A stretch of 64,000 nt of DNA, taken from positions 2,770,001 to 2,834,000 of the forward strand of contig NZ_CP013021.1 of the NCBI RefSeq assembly GCF_001420915.1, read 5' to 3'. The position numbers were made by a program, and so were the translations under genes. The stretch's first letter is position 1; every line of letters starts with the position of its first letter. The notes under the pieces are model-generated. The model ran no database searches. It had not been told where the DNA came from and saw only the letters and a program-made list of their open reading frames with translations. Positions 27,634 to 36,718 of this stretch are shown piece by piece. Origin of the DNA: Agarivorans gilvus (lineage in GTDB: Bacteria > Pseudomonadota > Gammaproteobacteria > Enterobacterales > Celerinatantimonadaceae).

Positions 27634-28845
27634 AGGTGCTTCTGGTTGAAGCGGTCTACAATCACGGCGCAGGCTGCATCGCCAGTAATATTTAACGAGG
27701 TGCGGATCATATCGAAGATACGGTCCAGAGCGAACAACAGTGGTAGTCCCTCAATCGGGATCCCTGCCGCCAATAACACCGCTACAACCAAGAAAGAGGG
27801 CCAGGTACACCTGCTTGGCCAATCGCACCAAGGGTCGCGGTAAAGATGATCGCCGCATAGGCCGTTAAGCTTAAATCCACTTGAAATAGCTGGGCAAAAA
27901 ACATCGCTACTAGGCCATAGTAAATGGCGTTACCACTCATATTGATGGTGGCGCCCAAAGGCAGCACGAAGGCGGTAGTGGCTTTGGATATCTTTAACTC
28001 TTCTTCAACCACTTCCATGGTGACTGGCAAGGTAGCCATTGAGGAAGCGGTTGATAGCGCCACCGCCTGCGGTTTCTTCATCTTGCTGATAAATGTTCTG
28101 ACCGACATCTTAGAGAATAGCTTGATGCTTAAGGGTAGAAGACGAAGCCAAAAATCAGAATGCTTGCGACATACACAGCAAATAGCTTGGTGACCAGCGT
28201 TAACATGGTAAAACCGAAGGTACCTACAGAGTCAGCCATTAAACCAAATACCCCTATCGGTGCAATCAGCATGACAACATTAATCATCCAGATAAAGGCC
28301 TGAATGATGGTGTCTAAGCCATCCATAATCGGCGCACTTTTTTCCTTGGGCTGTTTAGATAAGGCGATACCTAAGAACAAACAAAATACCATGATTTGCA
28401 GAATATTGGCGTCCATTAGGGAGGCAAACACATTCTCTGGAATCATGCCGATGATGGTATCCATGACTCCGGGAACTTCACCTTTGTCTGAATATTCGTT
28501 AGAAAACAAGTGACTGGCGTGGCTAAGGTCTAAGGCGTGACCGGGTTGAAAAATCCAACCCATAACTAAGGCTAGCGCCACTGCCAGTGCTGAGCTGAGC
28601 ATAAAAAACGCGAAGGTTGATATACCGATTTTGCCCGCTTCTGGGCTATTGCCTAAATTGGCCGCTCCGGCAATGATCGACACCCCAATCAAGGGAATCA
28701 CCAACATTTTGATTAGGTGAATAAAGATGGTGCCTAATGGAGCAAAGATGGCAGCTTGCTCACCCATGAGCGCGCCTACTAGTGCGCCAATGACCATAGC
28801 AATGACGACTTGTACGCCAATATTTTTATACAGTGCTGGTTTCAT
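27630..28845 (-). CDS. dicarboxylate/amino acid:cation symporter (frame broken twice)
   Basis: Secondary transporter of the DAACS family with about eight helices. The N-terminal half reads normally (KNIGVQVVIAMVIGALVGALMG, IFIHLIKMLVIPLI). The frame is lost at GGG 28133-28135 and again at GGG 27798-27800; adding one base at each gives GFVFYPLSIKLFSKMSVRTF and AGVPGPSFLVVAVLLAAGIP and a single protein of about 406 residues, typical length. The conserved core motif in helix 7 is NMSGNAIY instead of the usual NMDGT, so substrate preference may differ from aspartate/C4-dicarboxylates. The ATG 28845 is preferred to the TTG before it. The 3' end overlaps glrR by 4 bp. Confidence 0.78.
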
Positions 28846-29194
28846 CAAGTTTTCCGTTTGAATAGTATGATTGAAATCGTAGTGGTCGCGAATTGTACTG
28901 TATATAGATTATTAGTTAATGCTTAGTTCTAATAAATTTGATTTAGGTGGTGTTTATTTCTGTTAATCCTGCCTAAGGCAAACGTCATACACTATGAAGT
29001 ACTGGGTGTAGTGGTTTTAGGGTAAATACTCAGACTTGAATGGCCAGTAATACTATGGGGAGACCGTTTGCTGTGTCTGACTCTTGGTGATGTGGCTTAA
29101 CTCGTGTGCTTGGCGAAGCGTAATCGTAGCAAGTTGAATCGATTAGGCCTTAGTACTGGACAATAGTGCCAGTGTTAGCTGGCACCATATGGCT
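28846..29194. other. intergenic region upstream of symporter
   Basis: About 350 bp between two leftward genes. It carries the symporter promoter region (AT-rich, 28880-28960) and, at its right end, a hairpin behind the lipoprotein gene. No open frame or RNA gene seen. Confidence 0.5.
29166..29185 (-). terminator. hairpin after lipoprotein gene
   Basis: Perfect 7-bp stem GTGCCAG / CTGGCAC with a 6-nt loop, 10 bases past the stop codon. There is no T-run, so termination is uncertain. Confidence 0.35.
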
Positions 29195-29701
29195 TTAGCT
29201 TTGTGTTAGGGCTAACTCACGGCAGTGGGTGATGTAGTCAAGGGTTTCGCTAAGATTTTCAGGAAAGCGCATTTCTAGCTCAGATTCAATGAGTTGGGGT
29301 TGGTGTTGGTCGATGGCTATGCAGTAGTGCTGGTCGCCATCTTCGGCATAAATGGTGGTGGTGTACAAAAAGTTCTCTTGTTCATCATAGAGGTCGAAGG
29401 TATTGCTGTTGTCATAACTGACTCGAAACACCGCATATTGGTGAGCGGGTTGGCCTTCTTCATCTAGTGGTACTTCTCCATCCGCTCGCTGATTAAGAGT
29501 GATATCAACGCGCTCGAAACCATTGGCGATAAGTAGTCGCTTAAAATTGACTAGCTCATCGGCTGCTGCCGAGTCGGGGAAAGACGTCTGGGTAGGATAA
29601 AAGCTAAGAAAGACCTGGTTTTCAGCTTGATAGTCTTCGTTATCGTCACAGCCAATTAAAGTTAGGCTTAGCAAGGACAAGGGAATAATTTTTTGTAGCA
29701 T
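29195..29701 (-). CDS. lipoprotein, paralogue A of a tandem pair
   Basis: 168-residue lipoprotein. Signal IIPLSLLSLTLIGC with lipobox cysteine, then an acidic mature domain containing VFLSFYPTQTSFPDS, ITLNQRADGEVP and FLYTTTIYAEDGDQHYCIAID. The start 29701 is chosen because GAGGAAAAC precedes it. The same blocks recur in the gene just upstream, so the two arose by duplication. Family not recognised; envelope location is the only safe statement. Confidence 0.65.
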   Translation of the reverse strand: MLQKIIPLSLLSLTLIGCDDNEDYQAENQVFLSFYPTQTSFPDSAAADELVNFKRLLIANGFERVDITLNQRADGEVPLDEEGQPAHQYAVFRVSYDNSNTFDLYDEQENFLYTTTIYAEDGDQHYCIAIDQHQPQLIESELEMRFPENLSETLDYITHCRELALTQS

Positions 29702-29771
29702 GTTTTCCTCGTTATTGTGGTTCACCTCCGTTGTGAAAAGTCCCATTTTTATAGTTTGTTAGGGTGTATTC

Positions 29772-30268
29772 TTATTGATTGAGTGCTCGACAGGCAGCAA
29801 CCAATTGATGGGCTTGGTGTTTGTTGTGCGCCGTTGTTACCGGTAAATCCACCAGCATATTAAATTTAGTTAGAGGCTCACTAGGCAAACAGAGGTGTTT
29901 CTGGCTGAGCTCGGAATATAAAGTGGTGCTATAGAGAAACTCGCCACTTTCGGAATACAGCTCGAGATCGAGGCTATCGGTAAACTCAATTAAAAAGGTG
30001 CTGTGTTGGCCGACACTTTGGCCATTCAGCGTGGGTGGTTTACCGTCGGCGCGCTGGTTGATTTCCACGCTTTCTGTGCTTGAGAGTTGCTTGGCTCGAA
30101 AGAAACGTTTTTGGCTAATTGTTGTGCTTTTATCGGTGAACAGAGGAAAGCTATCTGTGGGGGGTAGAAAGTAATAGAGACTTGACTAGGCGGCTGTTGA
30201 TCGTCAATCGAGCAGGCCCACAATAACAGCGATAATAGCGTAACAGCAGCAATACGCAGGGAAAACAT
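29772..30268 (-). CDS. lipoprotein, paralogue B of a tandem pair (frame broken at 30159-30164)
   Basis: Lipoprotein with signal IAAVTLLSLLLWAC. The frame breaks at six G (30159-30164); one extra base gives VSITFYPPTDSFPLFTD and EINQRADGKPP, which line up with FYPTQTSFP and LNQRADGEVP of paralogue A. This independent match to the neighbour proves the repair and gives about 165 residues. Later blocks FLYSTTLYSELSQKHLCLPS also align. TAGGAG precedes the start at 30268. Function unknown. Confidence 0.68.
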
Positions 30269-30530
30269 CAATACTCCTAAGTTGGTAAATTGGCTAAGCT
30301 TCCTGTTAGCTGAGATCATCCCTGAATAGATGAGCGAGTTTTTTACAGAAACCTGCAGGATGACGCAAGCGAAACTTGGACGCTGTGTTTAACTATCTCT
30401 ATTTATTTTGATTTTTGCGAAGTTTATTGCATAAAGTCGCGTTGTTTGGCGTTTCGCTAAAGGCGCAATAGTTGCCTAAAATTTTTTACATGATATTTTC
30501 AGAGCAGATCTTATTGAAGGATGTTAAATC

Positions 30531-31103
30531 ATGCCAAAGGCAAGTGAAATTAAGAAAAATGCCGCTATTGAACATAACGGTAAGGTGTACTTTGTAAAAG
30601 ATATCGCCAAGCTTACTCCTAGTGGGCGAGCGGGTGCCAGTTTGTATAGAATGCGTTTATATGACGTGGCGACAGGTGCTAAAGCCGACGAGAGCTTTAA
30701 GGCCGATGAAATGATTAATTTGGCCGATGTAGGTCGTCATCAGGTGATGTTCTCTTACGTTGATGGTGAAGAATATGTGTTTATGGATGCAGAGGACTAC
30801 ACGCCTTACAACTTGCATCAAGACACCATTGCAGAGGAGCTGCCTTTCATCACTGAAGAGACCTCAGGCATGCAGGTGGTCACCGTTAGCGGCGCACCAG
30901 TGGCGGTTGAACTACCCGCTAGTGTTGAATTGTTGATTGTGGAAACCGACCCGTCAATTAAGGGCGCTTCTGCCAGCGCACGCACGAAACCGGCGATTTT
31001 AAGCACCGGTTTGACGGTACAGGTGCCGGAATACATCGCCAGTGGTGAAAAAATTAAAGTCAGCACTGCTGAGAAGAAGTTTATGAGCCGGGCTGAAAAG
31101 TAG
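30531..31103 (+). CDS. yeiP: elongation factor P-like protein EfpL (YeiP)
   Basis: 190-residue, three-domain EF-P paralogue. The tip loop of domain I reads TPSGRAGASLYRMR, with arginine R33 where EF-P carries the lysine that receives beta-lysine; this unmodified Arg loop marks the YeiP/EfpL subfamily. EfpL binds stalled ribosomes and eases translation of proline-containing motifs. GAAGGATG lies before the start and a strong terminator follows, so the gene is monocistronic. Confidence 0.93.
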   Translation: MPKASEIKKNAAIEHNGKVYFVKDIAKLTPSGRAGASLYRMRLYDVATGAKADESFKADEMINLADVGRHQVMFSYVDGEEYVFMDAEDYTPYNLHQDTIAEELPFITEETSGMQVVTVSGAPVAVELPASVELLIVETDPSIKGASASARTKPAILSTGLTVQVPEYIASGEKIKVSTAEKKFMSRAEK

Positions 31104-31129
31104 TCGCATTCAAGCTTAGCTCCTTATTA

Positions 31130-31152
31130 AGCAGCCCATGGGCTGCTTTTTT
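31130..31152 (+). terminator. Rho-independent terminator of yeiP
   Basis: GCAGCC(C) / (G)GGCTGC stem around a CATG loop followed by six T. Confidence 0.85.
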
Positions 31153-31348
31153 AATGGTTTATACAGCTGAGGTGCAGGTTTAAGCTTGTTGCGAACAACC
31201 TTTATTTACTGTTTTGTCAGTATTTTTTACAGCTAGCCTTTGTGTTCCATACTGTTATGTTGTTAATTTATTGATTTAAAAGAGTAAATTTATTTTGGAT
31301 TGATTTTTGCTAAATGCTCGCCGAACGAATCTAAACAAGGACAAGTAA

Positions 31349-32011
31349 GTGAGTTATAAATTTAATTTTTTCAAAGCCTTAATGTTAGTTTTAGTGCTTT
31401 CCCCTTGGGGAGCCAAAGCGGGCATCATTGTTGATAAAAGTTTTGACCCCAGCAACATCGTCATTGGCACCTATATCGATAATAGCAATGGTAGTGCCGA
31501 TTTATTCGATGATTTTTCACTAAACAGTGATACCACTATTACCGATATCACCTTTTGGGGTGGTTATTGGTCGAGCGGTACCATTCCTAGCGGCGAAGCC
31601 CTGCGTATGCGCATCGAGCAGGCCAATGGCCCAGCTCGTGGCGCGACGGTGCTAGACACGGTATTTGATTTCACTCGTAGCAATACAGGCTTTACCCACA
31701 ATAACAATGGAAGCAGTGATATTTGGGCCTTTGCTGCCAGCGATTTAAACATCGATTTGGCCGCCGGCGATTATTGGTTGAGCTTCTATATGGCTAGCAG
31801 CGCCTCGCAAACCAGCTTTATCTGGCAGCGCTCTGTCTCGAGTGCGCCGATTGGCGTTTATAGTACTAGCTCAGACTATATCTCTGACTATGGTGATTAT
31901 GCCTTTGTACTTGAATCCAATGTTCAAGCTGCCCAAGTCAGTGAGACCGCTAGTTTTATGATTTTCTTACTCGCCTGTAGTGGCTTACTGTGGCGTCGAA
32001 AATTTTCTTAG
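31349..32011 (+). CDS. exported protein with PEP-CTERM-like C-terminal anchor
   Basis: 220 residues. N-terminal signal peptide (FFKALMLVLVLSPWGAKAG), a Ser/Asn/Asp-rich beta-type mature domain (FDDFSLNSDTTITDITFWGGYW) and a C-terminal tripartite tail: VSETAS, a hydrophobic helix (FMIFLLACSGLLW) and RRK. The tail has the PEP-CTERM arrangement with the PEP replaced by SET. Such tails are cut by an exosortase during export to the surface; none is in this window. It uses a GTG start after AAGGA. Likely a secreted or matrix component. Confidence 0.65.
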   Translation: MSYKFNFFKALMLVLVLSPWGAKAGIIVDKSFDPSNIVIGTYIDNSNGSADLFDDFSLNSDTTITDITFWGGYWSSGTIPSGEALRMRIEQANGPARGATVLDTVFDFTRSNTGFTHNNNGSSDIWAFAASDLNIDLAAGDYWLSFYMASSASQTSFIWQRSVSSAPIGVYSTSSDYISDYGDYAFVLESNVQAAQVSETASFMIFLLACSGLLWRRKFS

Positions 32012-32039
32012 TAGCAGTCTAGAGAAACTAATCTAAGGC

Positions 32040-32070
32040 AACCCCATAGGCTGCTTTTTTTGGGGTTTTT
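32040..32070 (+). terminator. weak terminator after PEP-CTERM-like gene
   Basis: AACCCC and GGGGTT flank a 16-nt loop that itself holds seven T, followed by TTT. The short stem makes this a weak call. Confidence 0.4.
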
Positions 32071-32196
32071 GCAAGCTTCCTTACTGTTAGATTTGTCACA
32101 TTTAACGATTTACTTCTACAATTAACTTAGTTTTTACTAAAATTTGTCGCTGAAGGATCAAGTTGTGGCGATAGTAAGTCATGCTAGGAGGCCCTT

Positions 32197-33492
32197 ATGG
32201 GACAGTCTGCGGCACTAAATGTTGATTTACGGCAAATGGTTATCGCCATTGAAACAGCGGTATCCTTAGTGGGGATGAATGATACCAATCATGGTAAACG
32301 GGTTGGCTATATCGCCAGCCAAATTGGTCACCAACTTGGCTTCAGTGATGTTGATTTGCAATACGCTTTCGATTTAGGGCTGCTGCATGACTGTGGTGTA
32401 TCCACCGAGCAGATGCACTCAAGCTTAGTGAATCATTTTGACTGGGAAGAGGCGCACATTCACTGCAATATTGGTTATCAACTGCTTAAACCCTTTGAAC
32501 CTCTCGCTAAATTTGCCACTCCAATTCTTTACCATCACACCGCTTGGAGTGATTTACTGAACGTTAATATCAGCCCCTACGATGCGCGCATGGCCAATTT
32601 AATCTACTTGGCCGATAGGATTGATGTGCTTGCCGCAGGCCACTATGAAACCGATATATTGATAGCCAAGCATGAAGTGGTTCGCTCCATTACCGGTTAT
32701 TCTGGTAGCTATTTTGATCCTGAGTTAGTACAGGCTTTTCAATTGGTTGAGCGCTCGGAAGCCTTTTGGATTGCTTTGGAGAATCGTCATATCAGTCGTT
32801 ATGCGTGGGACATGGGCAGAGTCGCGAGCAACCATCCGCTGAGTTGGCCTCAGGTGAAGCAACTGTCGATGATTATGTCTTATATCGTTGACCAGAAAAG
32901 TCCATTTACCGCTCAGCATTCGTTACGCGTGGCTGAATTAGCGAAATTTATTGCTGAGTGTTATGGCCTGTCTTCTGAGCAATGTGACAAGGTGGAAATT
33001 GCTGGTTTATTGCATGATTTAGGCAAACTGCATACTCCCGACAACATTCTAGAAAAGGCTGGGCCACTGAATGATGTGGAACGGGCCATCATGAATCAGC
33101 ATAGTTACGAGACCTACGAAATACTGCGTCATATTGATGGCTTGGGTGAGGTGGCGCGCTGGGCTGCTTATCATCACGAGGGCATCAATGGTGCGGGTTA
33201 TCCCTTCCACCCAGATAAAAGCGAGCTTTGCCTAGAGGCGCGGATTATCGCGGTGGCTGATATTTTTCAGGCTTTGGTGCAAAAGCGCCCCTATCGAGAG
33301 GGCATGAAGAAAGAGGCCGTTCTTAGCATTTTGAGTGAGTTGGCCGAGTCCGGCAAGTTAGATAATGAGGTGGTGAAGCTGGTCACTCGGCGCGCCGCAG
33401 ACTGTTATCAATATGCCTTGGGAGAATCTGCAGAAAGCGCTCAAGCCTATTTGGAAGGCTTGGTGCATCAGTTTAAAGCTAAACAGCAGTAA
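32197..33492 (+). CDS. HD-GYP domain cyclic di-GMP phosphodiesterase with two HD domains
   Basis: 431 residues, no signal or membrane helix. The N-terminal half is an HD domain (NHGKRVGYIASQIG, GLLHDCGVS near 65, YHHTAW). The C-terminal half is a canonical HD-GYP domain: HSLRVAELAKF, GLLHDLGKLHTP (about 270), YHHEGINGAGYP (GYP near 334), ARIIAVADIFQAL. The complete HD, HH and GYP residues indicate active hydrolysis of cyclic di-GMP. No response-regulator receiver is present; the degenerate first HD may be a sensor. Translation starts after AGGAGGCCC. Followed by a strong bidirectional terminator. Confidence 0.88.
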   Translation: MGQSAALNVDLRQMVIAIETAVSLVGMNDTNHGKRVGYIASQIGHQLGFSDVDLQYAFDLGLLHDCGVSTEQMHSSLVNHFDWEEAHIHCNIGYQLLKPFEPLAKFATPILYHHTAWSDLLNVNISPYDARMANLIYLADRIDVLAAGHYETDILIAKHEVVRSITGYSGSYFDPELVQAFQLVERSEAFWIALENRHISRYAWDMGRVASNHPLSWPQVKQLSMIMSYIVDQKSPFTAQHSLRVAELAKFIAECYGLSSEQCDKVEIAGLLHDLGKLHTPDNILEKAGPLNDVERAIMNQHSYETYEILRHIDGLGEVARWAAYHHEGINGAGYPFHPDKSELCLEARIIAVADIFQALVQKRPYREGMKKEAVLSILSELAESGKLDNEVVKLVTRRAADCYQYALGESAESAQAYLEGLVHQFKAKQQ

Positions 33493-33508
33493 ACTAGTTT
33501 AGGCCAAT

Positions 33509-33536
33509 AAAAAAGCAGCTTTAGAGCTGCTTTTTT
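33509..33536. terminator. bidirectional Rho-independent terminator
   Basis: AAAGCAGCT / AGCTGCTTT stem with a short loop, A-run on the left and six T on the right. It separates the rightward HD-GYP gene from the leftward prp operon and can stop transcription both ways. Confidence 0.88.
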
Positions 33537-33562
33537 GATTTAACTTACTGTAGTTTAAGGCT

Positions 33563-35449
33563 TTAAATCATGGTTCGACCTTGACGCATTAACTCTTCAA
33601 TTTCGCTTAAGCTGGCCGGATCATCGATGGTGGAAGGAATTGCATAGTCTTCTCCATCGGCTAGTTGGCGCAGGGTGCGGCGAAGAATTTTTCCTGAGCG
33701 AGTTTTTGGCAGGCGTTGCACGATAATTGCCTGAGTAAAACAGGCTATCGCGCCAATCTCGTTGCGCACTTTTTGGATCAATTCCTTGGAGATTTCCTGT
33801 TCGCTTTGCTGCACACCATCCTTTAATACCACTAAGCCAAAGGGCACTTGGCCTTTTAGTTCATCATGGCTGCCGATCACCGCGCACTCTGCTACCGCAG
33901 GGTGGGCGCCCACTACTTCTTCCATTTCGCCTGTAGATAAGCGATGCCCGGCAACGTTAATTACATCGTCGATGCGTCCCATAACAAACAGATAACCGTC
34001 TTGGTCGATGTAGCCGCCATCCCCCGAGACATAATAACCAGGGAACTGTTTTAAGTAGGCCGATTCAAAGCGGGCTTGGTCACCCCATACCGTGGGTAAG
34101 CAACCCGGAGGCAGTGGCAGCTTGATGGCAATATAACCTTGTTGCATCGGCTCGCAGGGCTCGCCCATCTCATCCAAAATACTCACTTGGAAACCCGGTA
34201 AGGGCTTGCTGGCACTACCGGGTTTCACCGGCATGCGTTCTAAACCTATCGGGTTGCCGGCAATCGCCCAGCCGGTTTCGGTTTGCCACCAGTGATCGGT
34301 CACTGGTTTGTCGGTTTTATTGATGGTCCACTCCAGAGTGGGTGGGTCGAGACGTTCACCGGCCATGAAGATATCGCGCAGTTGGCTAAGGTCGTAGTCT
34401 TTAATGAGTGCGCCATCGGGATCTTCCTTTTTAATCGCCCGAAAGGCGGTCGGTGCGGCGAATAAGACCTTCACCTTGTGCTCGCTGGCCACTCGCCAAA
34501 ATGCGCCCGCATCGGGAGTGCGCACCGGCTTGCCTTCATACAAGATGGTGGTGCAACCGTAAATTAGCGGGGCATAGACTATGTAAGAATGGCCCACTAC
34601 CCAGCCCACATCGGAGGCGGCCCAAAATACTTCGCCGGGCTGCATGTTATAAACGGTTTGCATCGAGTAATGCATCGCTACGGCGTGACCACCGTTATCT
34701 CGTACCACTCCTTTGGGTTTGCCAGTGGTGCCAGAGGTATACAAAATATACAGTGGGTCGGTGGCATCTACCGGTACACAGTCGTGTGGTTCGGCTTGTT
34801 GCTGAAGGCTTTGCCAGTTGAGATACTGTTGATTAAAACCCACCGCTTGCTGGGGGCGCTGCCAAACGATCACCGGCGTGTTCATCTGGGTACTTTGCTC
34901 TAAGGCGAGGGTAACCATGGGTAAGTAGTTGATTACTTTGCTGCCTTCTAAGCCGCAACTGGCGGTGAGTATCACCTTGGGCTGGGCATCGTTGATGCGC
35001 ACCGCTAATTCTTGCGCGGCAAAACCACCAAATACCACCGAGTGGATTGCACCGAGTCTGGCACAAGCGAGCATGGCGATGGCCGCTTGAGGAATCATCG
35101 GCATGTATAATACTACTCGGTCGCCTTTGCTGACGCCTTGCTCAGCCAGCATGCCTGCGGTTTTGGCGACTTCATCCCGCAATTGATTAAAGCTGAAGTG
35201 TTGCTGTTGATTGGCTACTGGCGAGTCGTAAATTAACGCGGTTTGCTCGCCGCGACCATTTTCGCAATGGAAATCTAGCGCTAGGTAGGCGGTGTTTAAA
35301 CTGCCGCCCTTAAACCAGCGGTAGTTACCATGTTGATCTTGGCTTAGCGCCTGTTGCGGTGGGCTATACCAGGCCAGCTTTTGAGCTTGTTCTAACCAAA
35401 ATTGTTCGGGCTGTTGTTGGGCAAATTGTGCTTGTTGCTGATAACTCAT
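33563..35449 (-). CDS. prpE: propionyl-CoA synthetase
   Basis: 628-residue AMP-forming acyl-CoA ligase. Seen: the ATP motif YTSGTTGKPKGVVRDNGGH (about 238-256), AASDVGWVVGHSYIVYAPL, WWQTETGWA in the adenylate site, YVSGDGGYIDQDGY and the C-terminal acetylatable lysine in TRSGKILRRTLR. PrpE activates propionate so that its CoA ester enters the methylcitrate cycle encoded directly upstream. GAGGAGGAATT precedes the start. It is the last gene of the operon, with an 80-bp gap from prpF. Confidence 0.94.
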   Translation of the reverse strand: MSYQQQAQFAQQQPEQFWLEQAQKLAWYSPPQQALSQDQHGNYRWFKGGSLNTAYLALDFHCENGRGEQTALIYDSPVANQQQHFSFNQLRDEVAKTAGMLAEQGVSKGDRVVLYMPMIPQAAIAMLACARLGAIHSVVFGGFAAQELAVRINDAQPKVILTASCGLEGSKVINYLPMVTLALEQSTQMNTPVIVWQRPQQAVGFNQQYLNWQSLQQQAEPHDCVPVDATDPLYILYTSGTTGKPKGVVRDNGGHAVAMHYSMQTVYNMQPGEVFWAASDVGWVVGHSYIVYAPLIYGCTTILYEGKPVRTPDAGAFWRVASEHKVKVLFAAPTAFRAIKKEDPDGALIKDYDLSQLRDIFMAGERLDPPTLEWTINKTDKPVTDHWWQTETGWAIAGNPIGLERMPVKPGSASKPLPGFQVSILDEMGEPCEPMQQGYIAIKLPLPPGCLPTVWGDQARFESAYLKQFPGYYVSGDGGYIDQDGYLFVMGRIDDVINVAGHRLSTGEMEEVVGAHPAVAECAVIGSHDELKGQVPFGLVVLKDGVQQSEQEISKELIQKVRNEIGAIACFTQAIIVQRLPKTRSGKILRRTLRQLADGEDYAIPSTIDDPASLSEIEELMRQGRTMI

Positions 35450-35529
35450 AATTCCTCCTCGTCCCTAAGCGACACACTACCTGGCAAGGGGCGGTTATAT
35501 TGGTTGGGTTAGTTCAATGGCCGCTCAAC

Positions 35530-36708
35530 TTAGAAGCTGTCACTGGGTACGCGCACCCAACCCTCCATTAAGATCCTGGCGCTGCGACTCATACTCACCT
35601 TGTCGACTTGCCAACGATTGTTTTGCTTACGCGCCTGAGCGCCTACTTTGAGGCTGCCCGAGGGGTGACCAAAGCGTACGCTTTCGCGCTCGCCGCCGCC
35701 TGCTACCTGATTCACCAAGGTGCCGGGAATGGCTGCCGCGGTGGCGATGGCCACTGCAGCGGTGCCCATCATGGCGTGGTGTAGCTGACCCATGGATAGA
35801 GCGCGAACACACAGGTCGTTGTCGATGGCTTTAATCGCTTTACCGCTAGAGCTGAGGTAGTCTTGGGAGCGCGCGACAAAAGCCACTTTGGGCGTATGTT
35901 GGCGCTGCGCCGCCTGCTCTAGTTGCTCAATTAGCCCCATTTTTAAGGCGCCATAGGCGCGAATCTTTTCAAATTTGGCCAGCGCTTGTGGGTCGTTGTT
36001 GATATCTTCCTGTAGCTCGGTGCCGCGGTAACCGAGCTCTGCCGCATCGAGGAAGATGGTGGGAATACCGGCGTTAATCATGCTAGCGGTAAAACTGCCC
36101 AGCTCTGGTACGTCCAGTTGCTCAAGCACTTGTCCAGTGGGGAATAGCGCACCGTCGCCATCGGCCGGGTCGACAAATTCAATCTGCACTTCGGCGGCGG
36201 GAAAGGTCACGCCGTCTAGCTCAAAGTCGCCACATTCTTGTACTTCGCCATCCACTATTGGCACATGGGCGATAATGGTTTTTTTAATATTGGCTTGCCA
36301 AATACGCACACTAGCAAAGCCATTGTGCGGAATTCTAGCCGGACCCACCAAGCCGCTGTATATGGCGAAGGCGCCCACGGCAGCGGTTAGGTTGCCGCAA
36401 TTACCACTCCAGTCGACAAAGGCCTTATCAATAGCCACTTGGCCAAATAAATAGTCGACGTCGTGTCCACTCTGTTGGCTTTTGGCAAGGATGACGGTTT
36501 TACTGGTGCTAGAGCTGGCGCCACCCATGCCATCAATTTGTTTGGCATAAGGGTCAGGACTGCCCACGACTCGCAGTAGCAGCTTATCGCGTGCTTCACC
36601 GGGCTGCTGAGCGGCGCTGGGCAGATCTTCTAGCTTGAAGAACACCCCCTTGCTGGTACCGCCACGCATATAACAGGCCGGAACGCGGATTTGTTTTACT
36701 GGCTTCAT
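35530..36708 (-). CDS. prpF: 2-methylaconitate cis-trans isomerase
   Basis: 392-residue PrpF isomerase of the diaminopimelate-epimerase fold. N-terminal signature PACYMRGGTSKGVFF and SGNCGNLTAAVGAFAI in the active-site region, GMGGASSSTSK. It converts 2-methyl-trans-aconitate, the AcnD product, to the cis isomer for AcnB. Start 36708 is set by AAGGAG 7 nt upstream and lies 10 bp after the acnD stop; an upstream Met is inside acnD. Always paired with acnD, as here. Confidence 0.95.
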   Translation of the reverse strand: MKPVKQIRVPACYMRGGTSKGVFFKLEDLPSAAQQPGEARDKLLLRVVGSPDPYAKQIDGMGGASSSTSKTVILAKSQQSGHDVDYLFGQVAIDKAFVDWSGNCGNLTAAVGAFAIYSGLVGPARIPHNGFASVRIWQANIKKTIIAHVPIVDGEVQECGDFELDGVTFPAAEVQIEFVDPADGDGALFPTGQVLEQLDVPELGSFTASMINAGIPTIFLDAAELGYRGTELQEDINNDPQALAKFEKIRAYGALKMGLIEQLEQAAQRQHTPKVAFVARSQDYLSSSGKAIKAIDNDLCVRALSMGQLHHAMMGTAAVAIATAAAIPGTLVNQVAGGGERESVRFGHPSGSLKVGAQARKQNNRWQVDKVSMSRSARILMEGWVRVPSDSF

Positions 36709-36718
36709 CTGCGGCTCC

